Of a stretch of 64,000 nt of DNA, positions 11,131 through 22,572 are shown one piece after another (within the stretch, counting starts at the first letter, position 1; the number at the start of each line of letters is the position of its first letter). Source of the stretch: Sycobia sp. Sy_11 (Eukaryota; Arthropoda; Insecta; Hymenoptera; Epichrysomallidae). Below the pieces are notes generated by a model, which saw only the letters and a program-made list of their open reading frames with translations, was not told the DNA's origin and made no database searches. The position numbers and the translations under genes were made by a program. The stretch spans positions 261,001-325,000 of the forward strand of contig JACCIC010000038.1 in NCBI GenBank assembly GCA_018907035.1, given 5' to 3'.

Positions 11131-13567
11131 CAGCGTGTATTATTCATGTAGGTATCATGTAAAATACAAACATAGGCGCAGAAATATCGAAAACAACAAT
11201 TTTTCTTGTTAAGAAAAGATCTTTCCTTTCCCTCTTATAATTTTACGAGCCCAGACTTTATAATGAAAAAATATTCACATATATAAATAACTAATCAAGA
11301 CAGAAGATAAACTGAAAGTAATTTGAAATTGTAAAATAAACCAATATAAAGCTTAAAAGAATTAATTTATGCTATTATACACTGGATATAATAGAATTAC
11401 CGTATTACAACTAAGAATACTATGACGATTAGTAAAAATAAATTGAAATTAAAAAAAATCTTCATTAGTTGCTTTTATGAATAAGATATCCTATTTTACA
11501 ACTAAGACCAACAGCGACGTAGCTGGAGCCATTTGTGATATAGTGCACGAACGTACGCATGATTTATTTTAAAATAATTACGAATCACTTAGAATGCATT
11601 AATAAATGTAAAGATAGATGAACCTTTTACTTGCGCCTTGCCAACTTTCAAGTTAAAATGTAAACTAAATGATAAGTTTAAACAAAAATTTTTTAAACTA
11701 AATAAAATATATTTCGTTTCACTATTTTAGCGTTAGAAACTTCCGAAATATCATCTCTAGCAACGGTGTCTTTCATTTTAAACAATATAAATACTTAGTT
11801 TAAAAATCTGGCCTTTTCAGTTTTGTTTGCTATTAATATTCTCTAACGAATGCATTTTACTACATTAAAAAATTCCAAGCCGTTGGCGAACTTCGCAATG
11901 GTTAATTTTCAATATAAATAATTTTGCAACTGGTCGCCATATTGAACTTACACTTTGTAATTTGAAACACATTATGAGTAGATAAAAAAACATTTATTTG
12001 TGCCATTATTGAATTTAGATTTTCTAAACAAATTTTATATCTCTTTGAATATCGTAAATTTTTGAATTTTCATTGTTTATTTAACAATAGATAAATTTAC
12101 TTTTTAGTTTTTAATGTACGTACTTTTGTTTAGAATTATCTCCTGCGCAACTTTTATACGAAACATTTTTCGATTAGAGCAATAGTTCTTAAACTATTGA
12201 AGAAAAAGTAAAAAAAAGAGCATTTTTTGTGCTTTTTTTAAAGTAAATAAACACGTCGCTGATCTGTTACGACCCCGACAATTTAGGATCTTATTCTACA
12301 CATCTTCAGCTATCATTTACAGGGAAAAAATAGGCGCTGGAAAAAATGTGTAATCAAAACCCTAATTCGCCTGAACTAAATCATCGTGCTAATCAGCCAA
12401 CTATATCGGGTATATCCGAAAGGCCTCCAGTAAATGGCCGATAAGTAGAAGTGCCAATTCTGGAATGCATTTTCCTGTACTCCTCATCAGACCCTGCCAT
12501 ATACGCGATTATATGGACCGGGTCAAGGGCATGTATATTAAGCTAGTACCTCCCAAAATTGATTTACAATGGAATTTTGTTAAATTTGGTATGTACATTA
12601 AGTACATAATACTTTATCAGCTGTTAAAATTTTAGTGAATTTGGCCGAATCAAAAAAAAGTTATAACAATTTGAAATTTAGATTTTAACACGTAATTTTC
12701 AATTCGAATGAGAAATTTGAAGGTTTTCTCTGCAGAGTAAAGAAACTGTTCGACACACTTGTTTGAAAAACTAATATATTATAATCTAAATTAATAGCAA
12801 TATATTTATATTCAAACAACGAAAATTTTTTTAATAAAGTTGATCTGAAAACTATAGTTTTGATGATTTTCGACAATTTGCCCATCGAGAAGAATCATTA
12901 CGTGACAACGCCGAACGAACTATACAGCCATCAGGCAGCATGTTTTTGTAGAAGAAACCTTTTTCGGTAAGATTTCAGTCGTTGGATTTTATGAATGAAA
13001 ACAACAGTTACACAAAAAATCCATCGAATGACAATTCTTTTACAAAAAAGGTATCCATATTGAAGTACTTGAAATTAAAATGCATTCTTATGTAATTATA
13101 TTACAGTGGTAAGTGATACACTATTACTCCTACTACGCACATGCACACACATACTATAATCGGGCATTGCATTTTTTTTAACAACTTCCAAATTTTTTAT
13201 ATAAATATATTGTTATTAATCTAAACTACAACATAATTACCTTCTTTACAAAATAGGATTGACAAAACATAAATTATTTTTTAAGGTTCATCTAAATCTT
13301 AGATTCCTTTTCTTGTATATTTTTTTTTCATTCGCAAATTTGTCATTACTACTGCGATACAAATGCATTGTTATTGATGAAAAAACAATTAAAAATAAAA
13401 ATCAGCTTTAATAGTTGGTAATTACATATACATACAATAAACAAACAAAAATTACGTGATATTCTCAAGAATTAAATGGTAAAAAGAATATTTCGGGTGA
13501 AAAACTAAGAAAATATATCGATGCAAATGTCAGAAGAACTGGACGTGTACTAAAGCTTTTCTATCTA
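11131..13567. other. AT-rich DNA, nothing supported
   Basis: No convincing gene, terminal repeat or tandem array. A less AT-rich island at 12250-12545 contains near-palindromic pieces (atataccc/gggtatat, gaccgggtc) but no recognisable element. Confidence 0.5.
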
Positions 13568-13870
13568 TTAAGTGTATAAATAAGTTTTCGCCGTTTCGAA
13601 AAGATAGCGCCACCGATCAGATAACGTCGAAATTCTCAGCTGTAAAAAGTCGTATAGTATATGTTGACATCCGGCAACCATATAACCTTTTAATACCTCT
13701 GATTTTTTGCTAGCATCACTTAGTTTTCATCGTGTTAAGATGTCAAGTTTTGAGCCAATTAAGCGTTATTTGCGGGAATTGTTAAATTACTTCTTTCATT
13801 TAATGCAATCTGCAGCTGAAGTACATCGGCTACTCGTATACAAATGGCCATTTAGAGTGTTTTATGTTTA
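13568..13870 (+). pseudogene. 5' fragment of a Mos1-like mariner
   Basis: Starts after TA with ttaagtgtataaataagt, closely resembling the end of the intact element at 50000 (ttaggagtgtgaataagt, read inward). The transposase N-terminus begins at 13740: MSSFEPIKRYLRELLNYFFH, then SAAEVHRLLV. This parallels the intact copy's start (MSKFEPSRRHLREV, SAAETHRLL), so both belong to related mauritiana-type lineages. The similarity stops after about 35 codons; the rest of the element is gone. Confidence 0.75.
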
Positions 13871-13983
13871 ATCATATTTTATAATGCGTGTAGTATGCTA
13901 ATGTGTGTGGTATGAATACTGTAAGTTAAATTATAAAAATGTTCACTTTTTATTAAATACGAATTCGAGTTTCAATTCAATTT

Positions 13984-14024
13984 GCGGCTTTTTTCCTCCA
14001 TTGAAACATGGAGGTTTTTTATGC
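13984..14024. repeat. CCTCCA/TGGAGG hairpin shared with the solo LTR
   Basis: Reads cggcttttttcctccattg, then aaacatggaggttttttatgcc. It folds as CCTCCA...TGGAGG flanked by T and A runs. The reverse complement of almost the same 40 bases occurs at about 43767-43805 inside the solo LTR, so this is probably a fragment of a related LTR. Confidence 0.5.
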
Positions 14025-16549
14025 CATTAGATTCAGGTAGTATTAATTGAATATAATATATCTTTGTTTTTTATTAAATTTAAATTGTCAGTTTTGTTAT
14101 TTATACACGTCACACATTTAATCCATATATCCCTTAATTTATTTGTATTCATATATTATTTATCTTTCTTTTATTTAATTATTTAGTTACTTATTATTAT
14201 TTACCTTCATTTTAATTTATTTGTTTTATTAAATCTTACTTATAAACGTCTATTAAACTAGCTTAAGAACTTTCAAAACAGTACAATTATATTGATCATC
14301 AGAGTAGTACTAAATCTAACAATAGATGAAGTATATAGGGGCCCCTAAAAAATGTTAATTCTTCATCAATTAAAAATTTTTTAAAAACATAATTATACAA
14401 TTAATAAAAATAATATACTGAAAACTGAAAAATTTTTCGGTAAACTCATTTTTAAAAATACATTTGAAAAGCGATTATGTACTTTTAATAAATGAAGAAA
14501 ATCAAGAAAGGGATTTATTTTCAATAATATTATTATAAAATCAAATTATAGAGATAAAATTTATTGGCTATGTATGTAATTTGTTCTGCACACTATTAGT
14601 TCTTTGCGATGCGATGAAAGTGGCAGGTTGAATGAAAACAATAACTTCTTTAATTAGAAGATATTTATAATTTTTTTAATTTTCTTCTAAAAGTTATGAT
14701 GTATAGAAATTAAAACTGTCTGTATAAATTACGAAAGAATGTTTCAAAATATCTCGACGAATGTAAGTAGAATGTGGTCAGGTTTTAGAATTTCGAGAAC
14801 CAGAGGGATAGAATTTGATTATTTAAAAGTTTATGAGCTCATAAAAATATTTTGCTAGAACTTGTATTTAAAAATCATAAAGCGTGACGACTGTATTAAA
14901 TTTTTGAGCTAGAAATATATTTATATAACACCATTCTTTAACAAATCGAAAACCAATTTGAACTTGATATTTTATAATAGTATGTAATTTTTTATACTTC
15001 TATACATAGTAATTATGTATACGTATTTTAGGATTTTGTTTGAAAAATTGTTTTTCGTAAAAATTATACGAATTTTTAAAAATTTCGTAAATTTACTCCA
15101 AAATCTCATATATTAAATGGATTTTCTCAGAGTATATTGGTCGCATCTATTCTGAAATTATTCAGGTTACAGTTTATTTCTGGAAACTAATTTGAAGGTG
15201 AATTTAAAAAGAATATTCTTGGTAAAAATTTTTAACATCGATAATTTAATCGTTGAAATGTCTGTAACATGCCCATCTCACAATTGAAATTGATTTAAAA
15301 AAAACTATTTTAATCAGATATTTGTATCTACAAAATCTACTTTTAAAAATGATGTGGCTATTAAATCAGAAGTTATCAGATATTTTCAGAATATATGTTT
15401 TGTAGCGCGCGGCGCACGCTGCACTTCAGATTCCCATAGGAGTAGACGGATTAACTTTACAAGTGATTGGTTTAGCCAATTAAAAAAATGTATAGATATT
15501 TAATCTTTAGAGTATCGCACATGTGCTTCATTGGATGATCTTAAAAATCGATTTTATAAAAATGTTGTATCTCTGTTAAATCAACAGTTATTAAATATGT
15601 AAGACGCAGCAAGCTGAACGTGTTGGATTTCTCTGATGCTCGTATATATTTTTCAATTTTAATATGTAGTATATTATATGATAGGTTTTTTATTAGGTTT
15701 ATGAGTAGGATGATTAAAAGGCTTTTTGAATTCTCTAAATTGGTTGAGCTTGTCACTTGCTATCGCAACGAAGATGATTTTCCTATTACTGAGAGTTTGA
15801 GAACTATAGCGTTGAACCCGTATCAGCACGCTGCATAACTTGAACGCGAAAAAATTACATAACAAAGTATGTAAATGAACAAAGTTCGGTATATATACGA
15901 TTCATATAGCTTGAGACAATCAATTTTTTATATGATGATTTTAGAGTTTGTGGACATATTTAAAAAAAAATTTCATCAAAATTTTATACCGGAAAGCTGT
16001 AAAAAAACACGAAAAAAACACAACGACAGCTTGATTTTCATAATCATAATAATATAATAGATATTATATTCATAAATCAGATCATTCATAAATATAATAG
16101 TATTAATAACAGATACGAACATTTATTTATTTGTATAATTTTCAATTAATAAATGAATCAATCACATTTAGTTTCTCTATGGATTTTCTTCTATTTATTA
16201 GTCATAACAAGCATGTACAAGTAACAAAATATGTCATAGAAATAAATCTATACTGTCAAAACATTTTATACATTTAAATAAATGGTTTATTTATATACCA
16301 TTAATTATCCATTTAATACAAATAATTAATTTATACATTTAAATACTGAAATGTTTATTTAAATATAGTAAATCTTTTTTTGATATATGAGAACTGAAAA
16401 TTTAAACAAAATATAAAATTCAACTCTAGTGTGTTAACTTATTAGCCCGTCATTTTCGTAATTTTCAACGATGTAATTTTAAACGTTGTAATAATTCCAA
16501 ATGAAACGCAATGGAAGTAATTGTTCAAGTCAAACAATCTGCTGTTCAA
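14025..16549. other. AT-rich DNA, no supported gene
   Basis: Long AT-rich stretch. ORFs on both strands around 15540-15865 (60-72 codons) overlap each other and show no motif. A small GC-richer patch (gcgcgcggcgcacgctgc) is at 15404-15425. Nothing else stands out. Confidence 0.5.
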
Positions 16550-16839
16550 ACTTTTTTTTTGAGGAGTCTGGGAATGCTATCTGCATTTCTGGAAAATTCT
16601 TGGAAAATGACCACTGGAATATGTGCAACTCGACAGAAATCCCATGTCACTACCCACTAAACACATATCTCCACGTTACACCGACACCAGCCCGGAACTG
16701 TTATGCACATTACTTCAGCCTGGGCGGCTGTCCCTGCGTGGTAATTTCACGTTCATACCTTTCATCCCAGGTTGTCATGCATACTCGGTTCTGCGTTATA
16801 TCATACTCTCACATACTTTCATCATCCAGATATCCATCT

Positions 16840-17848
16840 GCTTTTTTGCTCCGTAGCACATTCGTAACGTATTTTGCGATCAACCGTCAGCTGTCCGCGT
16901 CCGTTGTCATAAGTTTCGTTACGTTTTCTAGCATGATCTCGCCTATCCACGTCTGTAGCCCTAGTCGTAGCTCGGTCCAATGGTCGCACAAAAAGAACGT
17001 GTGCTCCACATCGTCCCAAGCCCATCCGCAGTACGTACATTCTGGAGAGGTAATCCACTTCATCCTGTAGAGGTACTTATGGAAGTATCCATGTCCAGAT
17101 AGAAACTGGGTAAGGTAGAAGTTCACCTCCCCGTGTTGTCTCACTTTCCACGGATCCATTTCGGGTATAAGTCTTTTCGTCCAATTATCCACGTTCGTCC
17201 GTCGTCCACCATCTCTACCACGTTTCGATCGTTTTTATTCGTTCTTCTGTTGCAGGGTCTTCCCTTCCAACGTTCGAACTCCGCTTGTGAATACGTTTCC
17301 GTTCGGCCGCAAGTAGATCAATGGGAATGACCCCAGCGATCACGAAAACCGCGCTCTCGGACACGGTGCGATATGCACACGCGATTCTTAACGCGCCCAC
17401 CCTTTGTACGATTTTCATGACATTCGCGCGTTTTCTGATATTCATCGCGTCGGCCTATACCTCCACCCCGTAAAGCAGGATCGAGTGGGTAACGCTCATC
17501 AACAGTCTTCGTACGTTTTGTCTAGGTCCTTTCGTGTTCGCCATTAGTCTGCTTAAAGCCTTTGTCTTTTCAGCTTCGTATCCAAGGTTACCCAAAGATA
17601 CTTGACCTCACTCCTGGTCTCCAATCTTTCCATCCCTAATATGATGGAAATTACCGTCTCTATACGTCTGCGAGTTAGTAGCAGTAACTCGGTCTTTTGC
17701 AGCGCTAGTTGCAGTCCGTGGTCTGTCATCCATTCGGTTACCCGTCGCATGATCTGATTCAGATATAACTGAATCAGATGATAGTCGCGCACGACTATCA
17801 CGGCTGCCACGTCGTCAGCGTATGCTACGAGGCGCACGTCCACATCAC
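16840..17848 (-). pseudogene. R1-like reverse transcriptase, C-terminal half
   Basis: Starts within the catalytic palm: LVAYADDVAAVIVV carries the YADD box. The thumb region follows (MTDHGLQLALQKTELLLLTR). After frameshifts come RIACAYRTVSESAVFVIAGV and PIDLLAAERK, a conserved R1-type linker, then GEVNFYLTQFLSGHGYFHKY and CTYCGWAWDDVEHTFFLC, the C-terminal CCHC-like motif typical of this clade. The reading is spread over three frames with stops at about 17553, 17445-17215 and 16887, so it is dead. The fingers half of the reverse transcriptase and the apurinic-type endonuclease are missing, removed by the deletion near 17845. Confidence 0.85.
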
Positions 17849-18258
17849 GACTTCCACGGCCTTGTTGATCTCACTCAAACCGTTCTTAATCACTTGGCTC
17901 ACATTTTTTTCTATGCCAGTTCTTTCCGTCATTTTACTTAAGACTCTGCTGATAATGTAAAACTGCTCTTGCAGTTTACTCTCAGCAGCCTCCCAAGTTG
18001 CTGGAGATCTACTAGCATTCCCGCTGCTGCCTGTCACATTTTCTGGCACACCAGCCGGTTCGCTACTGGTATACTAGGGGAGCTGGGAAGCTCCATGGAC
18101 TCTACTGAGTCGATTGCAAGCAGCACCGGAGAGCCTACTATTACTTTTTTTAAACTTTTCATTTTTAATTTACTAGTTTGTGTTAAGTGGGTGATATTTG
18201 TGATGGTCAGGAGGATTACTTGTTGGAGATGACGATTTAGCGTCCTGAATCTCCCCAA
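17828..18258 (-). pseudogene. R1-like ORF1 N-terminal fragment
   Basis: Minus-strand open frames 18258-18034 and 18049-17828. The segment WEAAESKLQEQFYIISRVLS followed by KNVSQVIKNGLSEINKAVE resembles the coiled-coil, charge-rich N-terminal part of R1-type gag-like ORF1 proteins. The zinc knuckles that should follow are absent: the frame runs straight into reverse-transcriptase sequence at about 17845. Assignment depends on position 5' of an R1 reverse transcriptase and on general resemblance; the deletion junction is what the sequence shows. Confidence 0.6.
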
Positions 18259-18589
18259 TGCTCAAGCCCTCCTACATTCCGGTGGCCTCGGCTGCCCCCA
18301 CCCTCCTCCACGACTTGCAGCAGGGTCCCATCCGTACGCCATACGGCAATACTACGAGAAGCGGGATTTGACGTCTGACGACGCCACCCATGTTGGCTAG
18401 ACTGGATTCGAGCCCCCTACTTGTGGCGGCCCAGGTGTGCCATCTGGCTTTACAACCGTACCCTCCAGAAGGGGAGCGCACATAAGCATGAAGTGATTCC
18501 CTCACAGCTAATCCCACCAATCAACAAGTAATCACTGCATCCACAAACTCTTTCCGTCGCTCAAACTGGTCACAGTCATACGTGAGAGG

Positions 18590-18692
18590 TGCCCGTTTAT
18601 AGGGCATCATTCATTCATAACCCACCTGGAAGTTACCCGTTTATAGGGTCTCCATCTCCACTATTCATGGGAAATACCCGTTTATAGAGTTT
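18590..18692 (-). repeat. Tandem ~43-bp repeats in the R1 5' UTR
   Basis: The palindrome-like string cccgtttataggg occurs at 18592-18604 and 18636-18648 and as cccgtttatagag at 18677-18689, each in a related context (attcat...gggaa or ggaagt). Spacing is 44 and 41 bases. Tandem 5' UTR repeats are common in non-LTR elements and may carry promoter sites; that role is inference here. Confidence 0.7.
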
Positions 18693-18960
18693 CCGATATA
18701 CTCTCCAGTTCGGGCACGGCAGTCTTGCAGATATTTAGGTGTGTGAATGACGAGTGGATGTATAGATGAGCGAATACCACTATTTTCGCTCGAAGTTCTT
18801 GTCCACGGCCACTTATTCCTCACCCCTAGGAGTGCTTATTTCGTGATTGACCGCAAGCGGTTGTTCCCCTATCCACAACCCCAGGGTCGCGTGTGGTAGC
18901 TGAACTCAAGACCCCACAGCAATTCAAGTTTTTGACATCCCGATCAGAACGTTAAATAAG

Positions 18961-19443
18961 GTTATTATTAGGACTTAATCATAATAAATAGAAATTGTTT
19001 AACTGACAAAATGTACATCCGTGACAAATAGCATATTTTGTGGATTTTTAAAGGGTTAATAAAAGTATAATAAGCACACAAATAATAGATATGAAAATGA
19101 TCATGCGCTTAGTAACAAATTATAATAAGAAGATGAGAAACCAAATAGGAATATTTGAATATTACATGAGTAGGATTAAAAATTATTATCGAAAATTCAT
19201 AATAATATATTTTACAAATAAATACTAGGCAGGCGTGGACTCATAAAAAATTCCCTGTTTTAAAAAAAAATACCTCAGGATTCGTATTGTATGGGTCAAA
19301 ATATATAAGGTGCAAATTTTCTATTTGGAGACATCTAAGAACTAAGTAAACAGCAAAATCAAAAAACAAAAACTAAACAAACAACATATGGAGCATATGT
19401 TAGCTCGCTGTAGGCAAGTCAGGTATACACATATTAATAGTAA

Positions 19444-19483
<40 letters not shown>

Positions 19484-19831
19484 CAGATACAGATATATAT
19501 TACGGATTAGAATAATCTTAGAAAGAATATATATAATAAATGTTTGATATGTGTGTATGTTCTATACCAAATATCAACTGGCGCGGTAGCCTCACGAAGG
19601 CGAGTTTGACAATCACCAGCATAGCGCGACCGCTATACTATTTACTTCTAAATTGGGATTTCAAATTGTCAATTAATGAAACAAATTATTTATCACTTCT
19701 TCATCGATAATTTTCCAATTACTATTTATGACCTGAAGAATCGTTATCCGCCGGTATTTTCGACACTAAAAAGCAGTTTTTAATATAAAACTCCGTGTGT
19801 GTGATTAAAGCAAATGGTCAGAAACCTTTCT

Positions 19832-19889
<58 letters not shown>

Positions 19890-19939
19890 GTAATAGTAAA
19901 TACATAGTAAAAAAGGTCAGCCAAAATTTAGGGTAAGAC
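18961..19939. repeat. AT-rich spacer with (TA)n arrays
   Basis: AT-rich sequence with interrupted (TA)n tracts at about 19448-19483 and 19832-19888. No gene seen. A short GC-richer string (actggcgcggtagcctcacg) lies at 19577-19596. Confidence 0.7.
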
Positions 19940-20429
19940 TCTTATAACTGTGTTATATGCCGACGCATAGACCCCCTAGAGTCTTGCGTGGCGCACTTTC
20001 GCTGGAATGCGGAAAGCATTCCCGAAACCCCCTCTCTCCGCCGCGGCGATTCCGGGCGAATCAGCGCTTGCGACCATCAGCGGAGCCTTACGGCGCCACC
20101 GGAGTCGCAAGCGTAGTAGAAATAAAAGAGAGGGTTTTCGGGATGGAAAAACAGAAAGGGAGCGGGAGAGATTGAGATCCGGACCTCCTAGGATCTCCGA
20201 CGGCCCTTCCCAAATCAATAAATAGTCTTAACATTTATCCAACGCCTTGTTATTGACCTTTCAAAACCCATCCCAGGCTCCATAACACCGGGAGAGCGGC
20301 GCTCCCCCGCGCCGCACACAGATCCAACGAGAGAGTGAAGCAGCGCCGCCACGCGCCGCCGCTCCAATAACAGCTAAGCGGGCCGCCCCCGCCTCGCACT
20401 CCCGCGCGCACCGCCTGCGGCGGCTCAAG

Positions 20430-20800
20430 AGAGCGTTGGCTCCGGAAACCCGGATCAGACGGACGTTATTCACGGTGTGGACTCCGGGTAGGGCACGTCT
20501 CCGAAAGGAGTTACGGGCATGGCGCCTAGAAGCTACTAGGAGTCATGCCCAAGGCCTCCGGAGACCAACCGACGCGACGGGACAGGGCGATCCTTCCCCA
20601 GCTCCCCCACCCACGGGCTCGTCCGTGTCCGATCCGGATATCCGGATCAGACCGACACCCTCCGCGGTGCGGACTCCGGGCAGAGCACCTCTCCGAAAGG
20701 AGTTACGGATAAATACCCAGTAGCTCCGACTAAGAGTGGTGATTAAGGCCTCCGGAGACTCACCGGCGTGTCGAGAGACGCGCCTGGGGATTGTCGAAGG
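20430..20800 (+). repeat. Two-copy 192-bp tandem repeat
   Basis: The string cggatcagac occurs at 20451-20460 and 20643-20652. Downstream in each copy come ggactccggg, tctccgaaaggagttacgg and aaggcctccggaga at equivalent offsets. Both copies contain the perfect inverted repeat ctccgaaaggag. The copies differ by substitutions and small indels. Confidence 0.85.
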
Positions 20801-21082
20801 ACGATTCACTCGGGGTCCGTGTTCGTGTCCTTGCCTCCTTCCCTCTTCCTACGTGCCGGCGGTCGTATCGGGTTTCAGGGATCGGGGTCGGAGCTGCTCC
20901 GGCCTTAAAGGAACCGACCATGGGGCCACTGGCACCATTTCCTTCTCACTCAGGAAGGAAGCATGACGCCAGCCTGTTCTAGCCCGGAAAATCTTAAGAG
21001 ACGGCCTCGCCGCAGGCCTAGGAGGAGGAACGAGCGATAGCGCGCCAAGCGGAACACACGGCGTCATCGCAATAGGCAGACA

Positions 21083-21409
21083 ATGCCGGAGGACAGCAAG
21101 GAAGACATCTGGGAGATAGATCTGGATCTGCCAGATCTAGACCTCTCAGAGGCCACCTCGGAGGACGAGGGACCACTGAAGGCCGTACGGAGCGCGGTGG
21201 TGATTCCAGCCACTCCCGAGGCCCTCGACGTACGGGGCGAGATCGGCATCGGCCGTCCTACTCGTCGCTCATTGTCCCCCCTCCTCGGCCTCCTCTGGCG
21301 GAACTCCCGGGGACCCCGACCATCTTTAGACCCCCCGATCGAAGTCTTTCTCCGATCCGGTGGCGTCAGAAGGGGAAGGGCCTCCCTGCGGCACCGCGCA
21401 TCGGCCTAG
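21083..21409 (+). CDS. 108-codon acidic/proline-rich ORF, unknown
   Basis: Starts MPEDSKEDIWEIDLDLPDLD, an acidic leader with alternating D/L. It continues through a basic, arginine-rich half and stops at 21407-21409. An alternative frame opens in the second half (proline-rich, including PPPRPPLAELPGTPTIFRPP) and ends at about 21457, suggesting a frameshift near 21280. The stop codon lies 70 bases (or about 25 bases in the alternative frame) before the histone-like stem-loop. It is not a histone: no histone-fold sequence is visible. It could be the N-terminus of an ORF1-type retrotransposon protein or a chance ORF in GC-rich DNA. Confidence 0.3.
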   Translation: MPEDSKEDIWEIDLDLPDLDLSEATSEDEGPLKAVRSAVVIPATPEALDVRGEIGIGRPTRRSLSPLLGLLWRNSRGPRPSLDPPIEVFLRSGGVRRGRASLRHRASA

Positions 21410-21479
21410 TGGGGGAAGCAGTCCCACACCGCAGCCGAAGTGCAAGCCTCGTTGATTAAGGAGAGGCGACGAACTAAAC

Positions 21480-21495
21480 GGCCCTTTTTAGGGCC
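21480..21495 (+). promoter_or_regulatory. Histone-mRNA-like 3' stem-loop
   Basis: GGCCCT, TTTT, AGGGCC: a perfect 6-bp stem with a 4-nt U-rich loop, preceded by ACTAAAC and followed by ACAACACAAA. In animals replication-dependent histone mRNAs end in a stem-loop of this form (GGYYYU, UHUH, ARRRCC) with A/C-rich flanks, bound by SLBP. The match includes stem length, loop length, loop composition and flanks. No clear purine-rich histone downstream element follows (nearest is aacaagaccaga at about 21509). Confidence 0.5.
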
Positions 21496-21535
21496 ACAAC
21501 ACAAATCAAACAAGACCAGATTATTCGACTAACCG

Positions 21536-22255
21536 TCTACACCACCCCCCCCTTAACAACTGTAGTAAAAATTCAGCTAATTTTTCTGGTAAGTCGCTTT
21601 AATATATAGTATAGTAAGACGTTTTAATATAATAACCTCTGATAATATACAATACAATTATGTGCAATCATAACATTGCATCATTTTCAATAAGTAAAGT
21701 TGAAGATATAAATAAATACTTCTCTTCATTTAGAAGTATGTAAAAGATTTCTTTTTAAATAAATATGTAATGTTTGAAGAAGATAAAGATCTCTTGCAGT
21801 CTTGTTATTCAAGACTGTTATTTCAAGATTATATTATCATCATTTAGAAGCTATAAGGTTGATATTTTTGAATCTTAATCTAATACCAAGACTTTAATAT
21901 TTATTTTTCATAAATCGGTAATCATTTTTAAAATATTTAGTACCATGGATAATTTATTATGGATCAATTTTATTAATTCATTGTGCATCGGAATTATAAA
22001 TACTAAAGTATCTCTTAAAAATATAAAATTGAATGGCTTTCTCGCAATTTTTCTTGCTCGAACTTGCTTACTAGTGACACAACTTTTAAATCATTTATCT
22101 ATATTCACTGGCATCAAATATTTCTCATGGCCAAACCAGTTTTGAATATGAATACTATACCCAAATTTATATAACCTACAGTTATATCATAGTTCATAAA
22201 TTAAGTACAGAGATCAAAGACATTGGATACTTGAAGATACTTGTGGTGGTTTGAA
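21536..22255. other. AT-rich DNA, no supported gene
   Basis: AT-rich sequence. A 66-codon ORF at 21945-22145 (plus) has no recognisable motif. Nothing else seen. Confidence 0.5.
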
Positions 22256-22572
22256 AACTTAAATTTATAAATATTTTTATCGGTATTACAATCTTTATAA
22301 TATAATTTATTAGCTAAAATAATAACAGTCAGCCTGTCCTTATTTATATTTACCCTCGTAGAATCTGCAATAGAACTTATTACTGCAATAAATTATATGA
22401 AAAATTGAAAATAAATAAAATTAATAATAAAATAAAAATAAAATAATAAATAAAATAAAAATAAAATAATAAATAAAATAAAAATAATAAAAGAAATATT
22501 CTATGTTAACAAAGGATAACCTGATTGCCACCACCGCCTTAAATTTAGAATCACCTTAGTGTCCGACGTTTC
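22256..22572 (-). mobile_element. Penelope-like terminal fragment (inverted)
   Basis: Reverse-oriented relative of the Penelope ends at 33 and 60 kb. It shares the phrases aaatatttttatcggt, cagtcagcctgtcctt and gtagaatctg, and, past an A/T-rich (TAAAA)n stretch at 22399-22495, gtcggacactaaggtgattc read on the minus strand. This is the conserved block that lies next to the end in the other copies. No coding part remains. Confidence 0.7.

Larger units (their letters stand above)
16550..18960 (-). mobile_element. R1-clade non-LTR retrotransposon, internally deleted
   Basis: Minus-strand element read from about 18960 (5') to about 16550 (3'). In order: GC-balanced 5' UTR with short tandem repeats, an ORF1 N-terminal fragment, an internal deletion, the second half of ORF2 (reverse transcriptase from the YADD box to the C-terminal zinc-binding region), and a 3' UTR ending near an A run (16551-16559 as T on plus). 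Composition drops to AT-rich at both edges. The order and motifs fit the R1 family of insect non-LTR elements. No 28S rDNA flank is seen, so this is not at the classic R1 site. Confidence 0.82.
19940..21535 (+). mobile_element. GC-rich island, probable non-LTR 5' UTR/ORF1-type element
   Basis: Abrupt switch from AT-rich to strongly GC-rich DNA at about 19955 and back at about 21535. It contains a proline- and charge-rich open region, two 192-bp tandem repeats, a 108-codon ORF, and a stem-loop near the 3' edge. This layout (repeated leader, acidic/proline-rich first ORF) is compatible with a truncated non-LTR retrotransposon. No reverse transcriptase or endonuclease motif is present, so the assignment is tentative. 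Alternatives are a CpG island with a first exon or a processed copy of a histone-like transcript. Confidence 0.4.

Noticed and set aside
21083..21409. A histone gene associated with the stem-loop
   Set aside because: The ORF is acidic/proline-rich and shows no histone-fold sequence, so only the 3' signal is histone-like.
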